A program made the position numbers and the translations under genes. Below the pieces are notes generated by a model. The model did no database searches and was not told the DNA's origin. It saw nothing but the letters and a program-made list of their open reading frames with translations. A DNA stretch of 11,030 nt from CAZQLE01 sp964593905 (GTDB taxonomy: Bacteria > Chloroflexota > Anaerolineae > Anaerolineales > Anaerolineaceae): assembly GCA_964593905.1 (NCBI GenBank), contig CAZQLE010000132.1, positions 1 to 11,030 of the forward strand. Reading direction: 5' to 3'. Shown here piece after piece: positions 5,086 to 11,030 of the stretch. Within the stretch, counting starts at the first letter, position 1; every line of letters begins with the position of its first letter.

Positions 5086-6366
5086 TTAGCGCAATATTTT
5101 GACCAGGGTGTAATTCTTGCGGCCCTTGCGCAGCACAATAAACTTGCCGTCGATGGCCTCACTGGAGGCGACGACCTGGGCGCTGTCGGTAACCCGCTGG
5201 TTGTTGATGTAAATTCCGCCCTCCGAGACAGAGCGGCGCGCCTCGCCTTTCGATTTAGCCACCCCGGCAGTCACCAGCAAATCGGCCGCCTGAATCTGGT
5301 TCAACTGGTCGGCCGGAAGCTCACAGGAAGGCACATCGGCGAAGATATCGCTGATATCGGCGGCTGAAAGCCCGCTGATGTCGCCGCCAAACAGCGCCTG
5401 GCTGGCCTGTTCGGCGCGCGCCAGTGCATCGGCCCCGTGGGTGGTCAGGGTAATATCCCGCGCCAGGGTGCGCTGCGCTGCGCGCTGCTCGGGCTGGGTG
5501 ATCATGGCGTTCTCCAGCTCGGCAATCTCTTCCCGGCTCATAAAGGTGAAGAACTTGAGATACTTGATCACATCGCGGTCATCGGTGTTCAGCCAGAACT
5601 GGAAGTAGCGGTAGGGTGAGGTGCGTTCGGGTGAAAGCCAGACCGCCCCCGACTCGGTTTTGCCAAACTTGGTGCCATCCGATTTGGTGACCAGATGGTA
5701 AACCATGCCATAAGCCGGTTTGCCGCGCACACGGCGAATTAATTCAGCCCCGGCAGTGATATTCCCCCACTGGTCGCTGCCGCCGGTTTGCATCACACAA
5801 TGTTCGTGATCAAAGAGGTGCAAAAAGTCATAGGATTGCAGCAGCATATAGCTGAATTCGGTAAATGACAGACCCTCTTCGCGCTCCATGCGGTTTTTGA
5901 CCGAGTCTTTCGAGAGCATGTAATTAACCGTGAAATGCTTGCCCGTATCGCGCAAAAATTCGACCAGGTTCAACTTGCGCAGCCAGTCGGCGTTATTGAT
6001 CAATTTTGCCGGGTTGGATTTAACCTCAAAATCCAGAAAGTGAGCCAGTTGTTTTCTGATCGCCTGCATATTGGCGTCGATCTGGTCAATGGTCAGCAGA
6101 GAGCGCTCATTGCTCCGTCCGCTGGGGTCGCCGATCATCCCGGTTCCGCCGCCAGCGATGGCAATGGGGGTGTGCCCAAAGCGCTGCAGCCGGGCCAGGG
6201 CGATTAACGGCACCATATGACCGACATGCAGGCTGTCGGCGGTGGGGTCGAACCCGTTGTAAATGCTGATCTTTTCTTTGCCCAGCAGTTCAGGCACGCC
6301 TTCCATCTGGTCAAAGATCATGTCGCGCCATTTTAGTTCATCAAATGCATTGGTGATCTGTTCCAT
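5086..6366 (-). CDS. tyrS: tyrosyl-tRNA synthetase
   Basis: It attaches tyrosine to tRNA-Tyr in the cytoplasm (class Ic aminoacyl-tRNA synthetase). It is 426 residues, full length for bacterial TyrS. The HIGH-like motif is HVGH at 47-50, inside YNGFDPTADSLHVGH. The KMSKS-like loop is KFGKT at 233-237, typical of the bacterial TyrS subgroup. The tyrosine/tRNA pocket segment QTGGSDQWGN is at 193-202. The S4 RNA-binding domain occupies about 360-425 (KSKGEARRSVSEGGIYINNQ). ATG 6366 follows GAGGAT at 8 nt. It is monocistronic, ended by the hairpin at 5022-5070. A 160-nt leader with a terminator-like hairpin and a five-codon frame suggests control by attenuation. Confidence 0.97.
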   Translation of the reverse strand: MEQITNAFDELKWRDMIFDQMEGVPELLGKEKISIYNGFDPTADSLHVGHMVPLIALARLQRFGHTPIAIAGGGTGMIGDPSGRSNERSLLTIDQIDANMQAIRKQLAHFLDFEVKSNPAKLINNADWLRKLNLVEFLRDTGKHFTVNYMLSKDSVKNRMEREEGLSFTEFSYMLLQSYDFLHLFDHEHCVMQTGGSDQWGNITAGAELIRRVRGKPAYGMVYHLVTKSDGTKFGKTESGAVWLSPERTSPYRYFQFWLNTDDRDVIKYLKFFTFMSREEIAELENAMITQPEQRAAQRTLARDITLTTHGADALARAEQASQALFGGDISGLSAADISDIFADVPSCELPADQLNQIQAADLLVTAGVAKSKGEARRSVSEGGIYINNQRVTDSAQVVASSEAIDGKFIVLRKGRKNYTLVKILR

Positions 6367-6404
6367 GAAATTATCCTCAAGTTTAAGTGGTATAAAGGCG
6401 AACT

Positions 6405-6448
6405 AAAAAACGAAAGCAGCGATCATTTGAATGTAAAATGAGCGCTGC
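6405..6448 (-). promoter_or_regulatory. intrinsic terminator inside the tyrS leader, candidate transcription attenuator
   Basis: On the minus strand GCAGCG-C-TCATTT (6448-6436) pairs with AAATGA-T-CGCTGC-type partner sequence at 6428-6416. The stem is 6+6 bp with one central mismatch and a 7-nt loop. It is followed directly by TTTCGTTTTTT (6415-6405). The hairpin lies downstream of the tyrS promoter and 38 nt before the tyrS ATG. No minus-strand gene lies between it and the promoter, so it can only act on tyrS transcription itself. No T-box consensus (AGGGTGGnACCGCG) is present. Confidence 0.7.
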
Positions 6449-6494
6449 CGGTAGTTGTTTACGTAACCGTTGCGGGGAAGAATTGGGTGAAATG

Positions 6495-6512
6495 TCAGCC
6501 AGAATACCCCAT
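6495..6512 (-). CDS. possible five-codon leader peptide MGYSG in the tyrS leader
   Basis: ATG 6512 is preceded at 5 nt by GAGGA (6522-6518), one of the better ribosome sites in the window. The frame reads Met-Gly-Tyr-Ser-Gly-stop, with a single Tyr codon (TAT). The predicted transcription start (about 6526) lies just before this ribosome site, the usual layout of leader-peptide attenuators. Only one Tyr codon is present, and so short a frame can arise by chance, so the call is tentative. Confidence 0.35.
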   Translation of the reverse strand: MGYSG

Positions 6513-6532
6513 GCTGTTCCTCTTGTGAGGTA

Positions 6533-6541
6533 AGTATACCA
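6533..6541 (-). promoter_or_regulatory. extended -10 promoter of tyrS
   Basis: On the minus strand TG-G-TATACT gives an extended -10 element (-10 box 6538-6533). The -35 region is poor (GGTTAT-like), which extended -10 promoters tolerate. The predicted start is near 6526, giving a leader of about 160 nt. It lies back to back with the plus-strand promoter at 6566-6571. Confidence 0.6.
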
Positions 6542-6555
6542 TAATCTAATATTTC

Positions 6556-6571
6556 ATAACCCGGTTATAAT
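6556..6571 (+). promoter_or_regulatory. -10 box with overlapping palindrome upstream of the SRPBCC gene
   Basis: A perfect TATAAT lies at 6566-6571, with a weak -35 region. It overlaps ATAACC-C-GGTTAT (6556-6568), an exact 6+1+6 inverted repeat that could be an operator. The start would be near 6578, with a leader of about 44 nt to ATG 6622. The dyad also lies just upstream of the divergent tyrS promoter, so one protein could affect both. Confidence 0.45.
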
Positions 6572-6621
6572 CTTTCTAACAATGTTTTTTTGTTGGTTCG
6601 GGTCTACAAAAAGGAGCAGGC

Positions 6622-7038
6622 ATGAGTGAACGTTTGACCATGACCGTTGTCATCCCGGCCGCTCCCCGACAAATATACGAAGCGTGGCTCTCGAGCAAAG
6701 GGCATACCGCAATGACCGGCAGCCCGGCCGTGGTTGACCCTGTTCCCGGCGGCCGGTTCACCGCCTGGGATGGCTATATCAGCGGGGTGACCGAAAAAGC
6801 CGAACCCTATCGGTTGATCGTTCAACGCTGGCGAACCACAGAATTTCCGCATGAGGCGGCAGATTCGCACCTGGAAATTTACCTGGAACCGATCGATCAT
6901 CACACGCTGTTGACGCTGATCCATACCGAGATACCCGACCGGCAGGCTGCCAGTTATGAGCAGGGTTGGTTGCGTTATTATTTTGAACCGATGCGCGAAT
7001 ATTTCTCCGCGCAAAACGAAGATGAAGAAGATGATTGA
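6622..7038 (+). CDS. SRPBCC (START-like, AHSA1) domain protein
   Basis: A single-domain helix-grip protein of 138 residues. The family binds small hydrophobic ligands or, in AHSA1 proteins, is named after the Hsp90 co-chaperone; the ligand here is unknown. Family marks are the opening strand LTMTVVIPAAPRQIYEAW (5-22), the GSPAVVDPVPGGRFTAWDGYISG stretch (33-55) and WRTTEFP (70-76). The C-terminal amphipathic helix with GWLRYYFEPMREYF (115-128) closes the fold. A very acidic tail (NEDEEDD) ends it. AAGGAG lies 7 nt before ATG 6622. The RNase H gene follows after 30 bp, so the two are probably one transcript; no functional link is evident. Confidence 0.88.
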   Translation: MSERLTMTVVIPAAPRQIYEAWLSSKGHTAMTGSPAVVDPVPGGRFTAWDGYISGVTEKAEPYRLIVQRWRTTEFPHEAADSHLEIYLEPIDHHTLLTLIHTEIPDRQAASYEQGWLRYYFEPMREYFSAQNEDEEDD

Positions 7039-7068
7039 CCGGAACCCCCGGTGTTGCATGGGAGCTAC

Positions 7069-7695
7069 ATGGCAGATAAAAAGTATTATGTGGTGTGGAA
7101 GGGGCGCACAACCGGCATCTTTAGCAGTTGGACGCAGACAGCAGCGCAGGTGAATGGTTTTGCCGGGGCGCTGTATATGGGTTTTGCCACCCGGTCTGAG
7201 GCCGAGCTGGCATTGAAGCTGGGCTATAGTGCTGTGGCAAAAAAGCGCTCGGCCCCGCGTGATTTTTCGCAGCTCCCGGCGGGCAGCCGTCCGCTGTCGG
7301 ATAGTTACTGCGTCGATGCAGCGTGCAGCGGCAGCCCGGGGCCGGTGGAGTATCGCTGTGTTCATACCCGCAGCCGCGCGATCCTGTTTGAGCAGGGCCC
7401 TTTTGCCGATGGAACCAACAATGTGGGCGAATTTTTAGGATTGGTGCATGCCCTGTCTTACTTTAAGCAAAATGGCATATCTCTGCCCATTTATACCGAT
7501 TCGCACAATGCCATGCTCTGGGTGCGGCAGAAGAAGTGTAAAACCAAGTTAATTCTCACCGATAAAAACCAGCCGTTGTTTGAACTGATTGCCCGCGCCG
7601 AGCAGTGGCTGAGTTCAAACACTTATACAACGCAAATCCTAAAATGGGATACCGCTGCCTGGGGAGAGATTCCGGCGGATTTTGGCCGAAAATAA
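7069..7695 (+). CDS. ribonuclease H with N-terminal viroplasmin-like domain
   Basis: It cuts the RNA strand of RNA:DNA hybrids, such as R-loops and primers. It is 208 residues from ATG 7069, chosen because GGGAG lies 4 nt upstream and the conserved KKYYVVWKGR begins right there; an upstream TTG (7051) is less likely. Residues 3-50 form the caulimovirus-VI/viroplasmin domain (YYVVWKGRTTGIFSSW, then YMGFATRSEAELAL), which binds hybrids in eukaryotic RNase H1. The RNase H fold covers about 80-208. The acidic residues are D83 (CVDAACSG), E121 (NNVGEFLGL), D144 (IYTDSHNA) and D204 in the ending WGEIPADFGRK. This C-terminal form is the one seen in bacterial viroplasmin-type RNase H, shorter than the E. 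coli RnhA end. Confidence 0.92.
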   Translation: MADKKYYVVWKGRTTGIFSSWTQTAAQVNGFAGALYMGFATRSEAELALKLGYSAVAKKRSAPRDFSQLPAGSRPLSDSYCVDAACSGSPGPVEYRCVHTRSRAILFEQGPFADGTNNVGEFLGLVHALSYFKQNGISLPIYTDSHNAMLWVRQKKCKTKLILTDKNQPLFELIARAEQWLSSNTYTTQILKWDTAAWGEIPADFGRK

Positions 7696-7729
7696 CTTTT
7701 TTTGTCTGCAAAAGCCCTGAAAAAAACGC

Positions 7730-7768
7730 GATTAATTATGATAAACTAGATAATATTTATTATAAAAA
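7730..7768 (+). promoter_or_regulatory. AT-rich stretch, possible promoter of the zinc-ribbon/propeller gene
   Basis: A nearly GC-free island (ATTAATTATGATAAACTAG..., ending TTATTATAAAAA) lies 66-104 bp before ATG 7834, in otherwise GC-richer DNA. Several -10-like hexamers are possible (TATGAT, TATTAT) but no single -35/-10 pair stands out. No convincing terminator for the RNase H gene is seen in 7696-7833, so read-through is also possible. Confidence 0.3.
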
Positions 7769-7833
7769 CCCGCGGACGGGCCGTTTTCTGCGAGCTCCAG
7801 CCGCCATTCATGGTCAGACCTGGAGGTGTGGGA

Positions 7834-9447
7834 ATGTCAGAGGTCTTTCAATGCCCATCGTGTGGAGCCCCATTAGACTATTCTTCCAGCGACAAAGCCT
7901 CGGTGAGCTGTCCCTTTTGCCGCAGCACGGTGATTGTGCCGGGTGAACTGCGCAAAGATGCCCCCAGGAAAATTCCCATCCCCAAAAGCTTTTCGGTTCA
8001 AATCGAAGAAATCCGCCGGCTGCACGCCAGCGGCAATAAAATTGGCGCGATCAAAATTTATCGCGATGCCTTCGGCTCGGGCCTGAAAGAAGCCAAAGAC
8101 GCGGTGGAAGAGCTGGACCAGGGCGGTGTTCTGCCGCTGCCCGGCAGTATTCTGGATGGCTACGACCCGGACCTCAACCGCTATACGCTGCAAACAGTTG
8201 AAATTTATTCTGGCGGCGATTACAGCGCCGCCATCGCCGAAATTACCGCCCTGGCCGAACAGCGAAAAAAAATCGAAGCCATTAAACGCTACCGCGAGGT
8301 GTTTGGCGGGTCGCTGCAAGATGCCGAAGCGGTCGTGTCGCGGTTGATGGCAGGCGAGCCGGTGATGTTTGGTCAGGCGGGCCAGACCAGACCCAAAACC
8401 AGGGCGAACGGCTATTCGGCGCTGATTTTTATCATCGGCCTGATCGTGCTGATCGGCATCATCACGGCAGCGGTGGGCCTGATGGTTGGGAAGGCGATTG
8501 AAAGCACCACCGATACGATCACACGCAGTCTATCTGCTCAGACTACGGTGGAAGTTTTTTCAAACCGCGATACGGGTTCTTTGCCGGCGCTGGCAACCGG
8601 GCAGGCGATGCTCGAAAGCATCAGCACGCCCTCGCCCACCCCGGCTGCCGCAGAGGTTGTGTTGGAATTTGGTGAAAAGGGCATTGGCGCGGGAAAATTC
8701 ACCGATGCCCGCTCGATTGCGGTGGACCCGGACGGGAAGATTTATGTGGCGGAGTATATTGGCGGCGATGTCTCGGTCTTTGAGCCGGATGGCAGGTTTA
8801 TCTCGCGCTGGAATACCGGGGACCGTGAATTGCCCCTGCGCGGGTTTGATGTGGACCGGGAAGGGCGGCTGTATATTGCCCAGCGGGGTATGCTGCGCCG
8901 GTTTGATGCCGCGACCGGCGAACTGATTGATGAAATTAAAGATGCCCCCGACTTTGTGGATGACGTGGCCGTATTTTTGGATGGCGGCTTTTTGACCACC
9001 GGGTCACAAGACCAGTTGGTCCGGTTTGATGCCCAGGGGAAGCGGGTTTTTGCGCTGGAGAATGCGGTGGGCGAAGTAACCGGGAATCGGGAGCTTTCCA
9101 TCCGTCTGGCGGTGGATGGAAAGGGTGGTTTCTATCTGCTGGCCGGGTTCAACAACGTGGTGCTTCAGTTCTCGCCTGAGGGAAAATTTCGCAACCGGTT
9201 TGGCAGCCGCGGCAATGAAGCGGGGCAGTTTAGCGCTCTGCAAGACCTGGCGGTAGATTCGCAAGGGCGGATTTATGTGGCTGATTCGAATGGGGTCTTG
9301 ATTTTTGCTCCCGACGGGCGTTTTTTAGAGATGATTGACCCGCCGAGTGGGGTGGTGTTTGGGATGACGATCAACGCTGACGACGAAATTTTTCTGGTGA
9401 CCAATGCCCAGAAGGTGTATAAGATGAAGCTGGTTAATAACCCCTGA
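7834..9447 (+). CDS. membrane-anchored zinc ribbon / L7-L12-like repeat / NHL beta-propeller protein
   Basis: A 537-residue multidomain protein of unknown role. ATG 7834 follows GGAGG at 8 nt; an ATG at 7810 lacks such a site. Domain order: zinc ribbon with C7, C10, C26, C29 (the only Cys residues); two helical repeats at about 55-94 and 131-172 that read like the ribosomal L7/L12 C-terminal domain (KIGAIKIYRDAFGSGLKEAK and KKIEAIKRYREVFGGSLQDA). Then one TM helix at about 195-217, a Ser/Thr/Pro/Ala-rich linker to about 272, and an NHL-type beta-propeller at about 275-535. The propeller repeats read like AVDPDGKIYVAEYIGGDVSVF, for example SIAVDPDGKIYVAEY, GFDVDREGRLYIAQ and DLAVDSQGRIYVADS. 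The ribbon and repeats should be cytoplasmic and the propeller outside. It may bind a partner or carbohydrate outside and signal inward; that is inference. It is convergent with the carboxylase genes. Confidence 0.85.
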   Translation: MSEVFQCPSCGAPLDYSSSDKASVSCPFCRSTVIVPGELRKDAPRKIPIPKSFSVQIEEIRRLHASGNKIGAIKIYRDAFGSGLKEAKDAVEELDQGGVLPLPGSILDGYDPDLNRYTLQTVEIYSGGDYSAAIAEITALAEQRKKIEAIKRYREVFGGSLQDAEAVVSRLMAGEPVMFGQAGQTRPKTRANGYSALIFIIGLIVLIGIITAAVGLMVGKAIESTTDTITRSLSAQTTVEVFSNRDTGSLPALATGQAMLESISTPSPTPAAAEVVLEFGEKGIGAGKFTDARSIAVDPDGKIYVAEYIGGDVSVFEPDGRFISRWNTGDRELPLRGFDVDREGRLYIAQRGMLRRFDAATGELIDEIKDAPDFVDDVAVFLDGGFLTTGSQDQLVRFDAQGKRVFALENAVGEVTGNRELSIRLAVDGKGGFYLLAGFNNVVLQFSPEGKFRNRFGSRGNEAGQFSALQDLAVDSQGRIYVADSNGVLIFAPDGRFLEMIDPPSGVVFGMTINADDEIFLVTNAQKVYKMKLVNNP

Positions 9448-9477
9448 GTTCGCACCCCGCACACCCCTTCATTAACC

Positions 9478-9504
9478 AAAAAGGTGCGCCCGAGGCGCAC
9501 CTTT
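9478..9504. terminator. bidirectional intrinsic terminator between convergent genes
   Basis: A perfect 11-bp stem (AAAGGTGCGCC at 9480-9490, partner at 9494-9504) with a 3-nt loop. Its A-tract on the left reads TTTTT on the minus strand, and its right side reads TTTATTA on the plus strand. It starts 31 bp after the propeller gene stop and 24 bp after the carrier protein stop, so it serves both. Confidence 0.9.
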
Positions 9505-9527
9505 ATTACTGATGGTCTTAGGGGGAT

Positions 9528-10025
9528 TTATTCGGCCGGAGCTTCCACTTTTACCAGCAGTGTGCCTTTTTCAACCTGTTTACCATCTTCAACTGCAATG
9601 GCCGCTACAACGCCGTCGATCGCGGCGCGGAGCTGCATTTGCATCTTCATCGATTCAAGCACTACCAGCGTCTGGCCGCGTTCGACAGTTTCTCCCTGTT
9701 TCACCAGTACTTTAATCACCAGACCCGGCATGGGGGCCATGAGCGAACCGGCCGAACGGTCTTCGGTTTTGCGGCGCAGACGTTTTTGCAGGCTTTCAAC
9801 CCGGGCGATCAACCTTTTGCTGCCGATCAACACTTCCAGGGTTTCATTATCCTGCGAGTTCAACACCAGTTCCAGGGCCTGCTGCCCGCGGCGCAGCAAA
9901 TGGAGCCCTGCGGTATTGAGAGGAATCAACGAGTCAGAAACGGGTTTGCCATCCACCAGTTCCTGCCGTCCGCTGAGATTGACGCGATATTCACGATTGC
10001 CAATGGAAACGCTGTACAAAGCCAT
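9528..10025 (-). CDS. biotin carboxyl carrier protein (biotinyl-domain subunit of a carboxylase)
   Basis: It carries the biotin that is carboxylated by the biotin carboxylase and passed to a carboxyltransferase. It is 165 residues. The biotinyl domain is at about 93-160, with MAPMPGLVIKVLVKQG (96-111) and the biotin-attachment motif ESMKMQ at 124-129, the modified Lys being K127. The N-terminal 90 residues (SVSIGNREYRVNL, then EVLIGSKRLIARVESLQKRL) look like the linking beta-barrel region found in the alpha chain of propionyl-CoA carboxylase and pyruvate carboxylase, not the Pro/Ala-rich linker of E. coli AccB. ATG 10025 follows GGAG. It starts 8 bp after the stop of the carboxylase gene, whose end overlaps its ribosome site, so the two are probably translationally coupled. 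The carboxyltransferase subunit is not in the window. Confidence 0.92.
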   Translation of the reverse strand: MALYSVSIGNREYRVNLSGRQELVDGKPVSDSLIPLNTAGLHLLRRGQQALELVLNSQDNETLEVLIGSKRLIARVESLQKRLRRKTEDRSAGSLMAPMPGLVIKVLVKQGETVERGQTLVVLESMKMQMQLRAAIDGVVAAIAVEDGKQVEKGTLLVKVEAPAE

Positions 10026-10033
10026 GTTTTCTC

Positions 10034-11030
10034 CTAAGCCTTACCCGAAATTTGTTCTTGCCATGCGGCAGCCTGCCAGCGGCTGTACCGTTCCACCGTT
10101 TGCGCCATCTTACGCTGGCGGTTCTGGTGTGCAAAGAGTGCGGCTGCCAGAGCGACGGCGCGTTCCAGGTCGGCTTCTGGCGGCATTTCTACCATGTTAA
10201 AACCCTCAAGATACGTGGTAGTGACGTCGCCGGCGACAAATCGGGGACTTTCGATAATTTGCAATAAAAACTCGATATCGGTTGAAACGCCGCTGATCTG
10301 AAATTCGTGCAGTGAGCGGCTGAGGCGGGCGATGGCAGCCTGACGATTTTCGCCCCAGGCAATTACCTTGGCCAGCAGCGAGTCATAATCAGAGGTCACT
10401 TCCATGCCCTGGTACAGCGCGCTGTCAACGCGCACTCCGGGTCCGCCGGGTTCGCGCAAATAGGTGATCTGCCCGGTGGCGGGCAGAAAACCCTGGCTGG
10501 CGTCTTCGGCGATGATGCGCGCCTCAATCGCTGCGCCGCGCATTTCGATCTGTTCCTGCCGGTAGCGGATACTGGCGCCAGCCGCCAGTGAAATTTGTTC
10601 TTTGACCAGGTCCAACCCGGTCACCATTTCGGTGACGGGATGTTCCACCTGGATGCGCGGGTTGACCTCGATAAAGTGGAACTGGTTTTCGGCGTCGAGC
10701 AGAAATTCCACCGTCCCCAGGCCGCGATAATTGAGCGCCTGCCCCAGCCGAAAAGCCGCGTCATATAACTGGCTGCGCAAAGCGGCGCTAAGCCCGTGGG
10801 CCGGCGCTTCTTCGATCAGCTTTTGGCGGCGGCGCTGCAATGAACACTCGCGCTCGCCCAGGCACAGCACATGGCCGAACCCGTCGCCCAGAATCTGAAC
10901 TTCGATATGGCGCGCCTCGCGCACCATCGATTCAAGAAAGACCGTGCCGTCGCCAAAGGCCGCGATGGCCTCCTGGCGGGCCGCCTCTACCACCGAGGGC
11001 AGCTCTTTGGCCGAAAGCGCCAGCCGCCAG
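10034..11030 (-). CDS. biotin carboxylase subunit, N-terminus cut by window edge
   Basis: It makes carboxybiotin from bicarbonate and ATP (ATP-grasp enzyme), the first half-reaction of acetyl-, propionyl- or similar acyl-CoA carboxylase. 331 residues and the stop are inside; by comparison with E. coli AccC about 168 N-terminal residues are missing. Visible motifs are RHIEVQ (fragment 40-45), GERECSLQRRRQK (58-70), the catalytic FIEVNPRIQVEHPVTEM segment, and EARIIAED with FLPATGQI in the C-terminal domain. The usual RRHQK is RRRQK here, an Arg in place of His (codon 10828-10826). The ending after about fragment residue 250 is a predicted helical tail. It is followed at 8 bp by the carrier protein. 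Which acyl-CoA is used cannot be told from these two subunits; accC would be the symbol only if it is the acetyl-CoA enzyme. Confidence 0.92.
   Translation of the reverse strand, partial: WRLALSAKELPSVVEAARQEAIAAFGDGTVFLESMVREARHIEVQILGDGFGHVLCLGERECSLQRRRQKLIEEAPAHGLSAALRSQLYDAAFRLGQALNYRGLGTVEFLLDAENQFHFIEVNPRIQVEHPVTEMVTGLDLVKEQISLAAGASIRYRQEQIEMRGAAIEARIIAEDASQGFLPATGQITYLREPGGPGVRVDSALYQGMEVTSDYDSLLAKVIAWGENRQAAIARLSRSLHEFQISGVSTDIEFLLQIIESPRFVAGDVTTTYLEGFNMVEMPPEADLERAVALAAALFAHQNRQRKMAQTVERYSRWQAAAWQEQISGKA

Noticed and set aside
6367..6526. T-box riboswitch in the tyrS leader
   Set aside because: No AGGGTGGnACCGCG-like T-box sequence, and the leader (about 160 nt) is short for stem I plus antiterminator.
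7755..7790. Terminator after the RNase H gene (AAAACCCG...CGGGCCGTTTT)
   Set aside because: The stem is short with an internal bulge, and T-run and stem are not well placed.
7873..8319. Minus-strand open frame within the zinc-ribbon/propeller gene
   Set aside because: Antisense to the ribbon and repeat region, which reads well on the plus strand.
9484..10200. Plus-strand open frame of 238 codons over the carrier and carboxylase genes
   Set aside because: Ser/Arg/Pro-rich shadow of two well-recognised minus-strand genes.

Overview
The window reads as a stretch of bacterial chromosome, moderately GC-rich, from a probable anaerobe or facultative anaerobe. Three things point, by inference only, to a Chloroflexota (Anaerolineae-like) genome: an NfnAB-type electron-bifurcating transhydrogenase, split biotin-dependent carboxylase subunits, and membrane-anchored zinc-ribbon proteins, one of them fused to an NHL propeller. 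There is no phage, transposase, CRISPR, rRNA or tRNA gene here. All genes look intact except the two cut by the window edges.

Left part (1-2660, minus strand). nfnA and nfnB form a two-gene operon behind a strong sigma70-like promoter. A perfect 8+1+8 palindrome covers the -35 box of that promoter. Upstream lies a small three-helix GlsB/YeaQ-type membrane protein gene with its own promoter, a hairpin at the 5' end of its transcript, and an intrinsic terminator. Positions 2659-2954 are a divergent promoter region.

Middle (2846-4796, plus strand). The genes are a small zinc-ribbon/one-TM protein, an unrecognised 285-residue protein whose promoter predicts a leaderless transcript, and a GNAT acetyltransferase ended by a strong terminator. 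Positions 4714-5085 hold that terminator, an imperfect palindromic repeat of about 130 bp (MITE/REP-like), and the tyrS terminator.

tyrS (5086-6366, minus strand) has the most interesting regulatory region. Its 160-nt leader carries an extended -10 promoter, a ribosome site with a five-codon open frame that includes a Tyr codon, and an intrinsic terminator hairpin with a U-tract upstream of the tyrS ribosome site. This is the layout of a transcription attenuator, yet no T-box motif is visible.

Right part. On the plus strand are an SRPBCC/AHSA1 protein, an RNase H with an N-terminal viroplasmin (RNA:DNA hybrid-binding-like) domain, and a 537-residue protein. That last protein has a zinc ribbon, two L7/L12-C-terminal-like repeats, one TM helix and an NHL-type beta-propeller. 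A bidirectional terminator at 9480-9504 separates it from the convergent minus-strand pair of biotin carboxylase (cut at the right edge) and biotin carboxyl carrier protein, which are subunits of an acyl-CoA or similar carboxylase.
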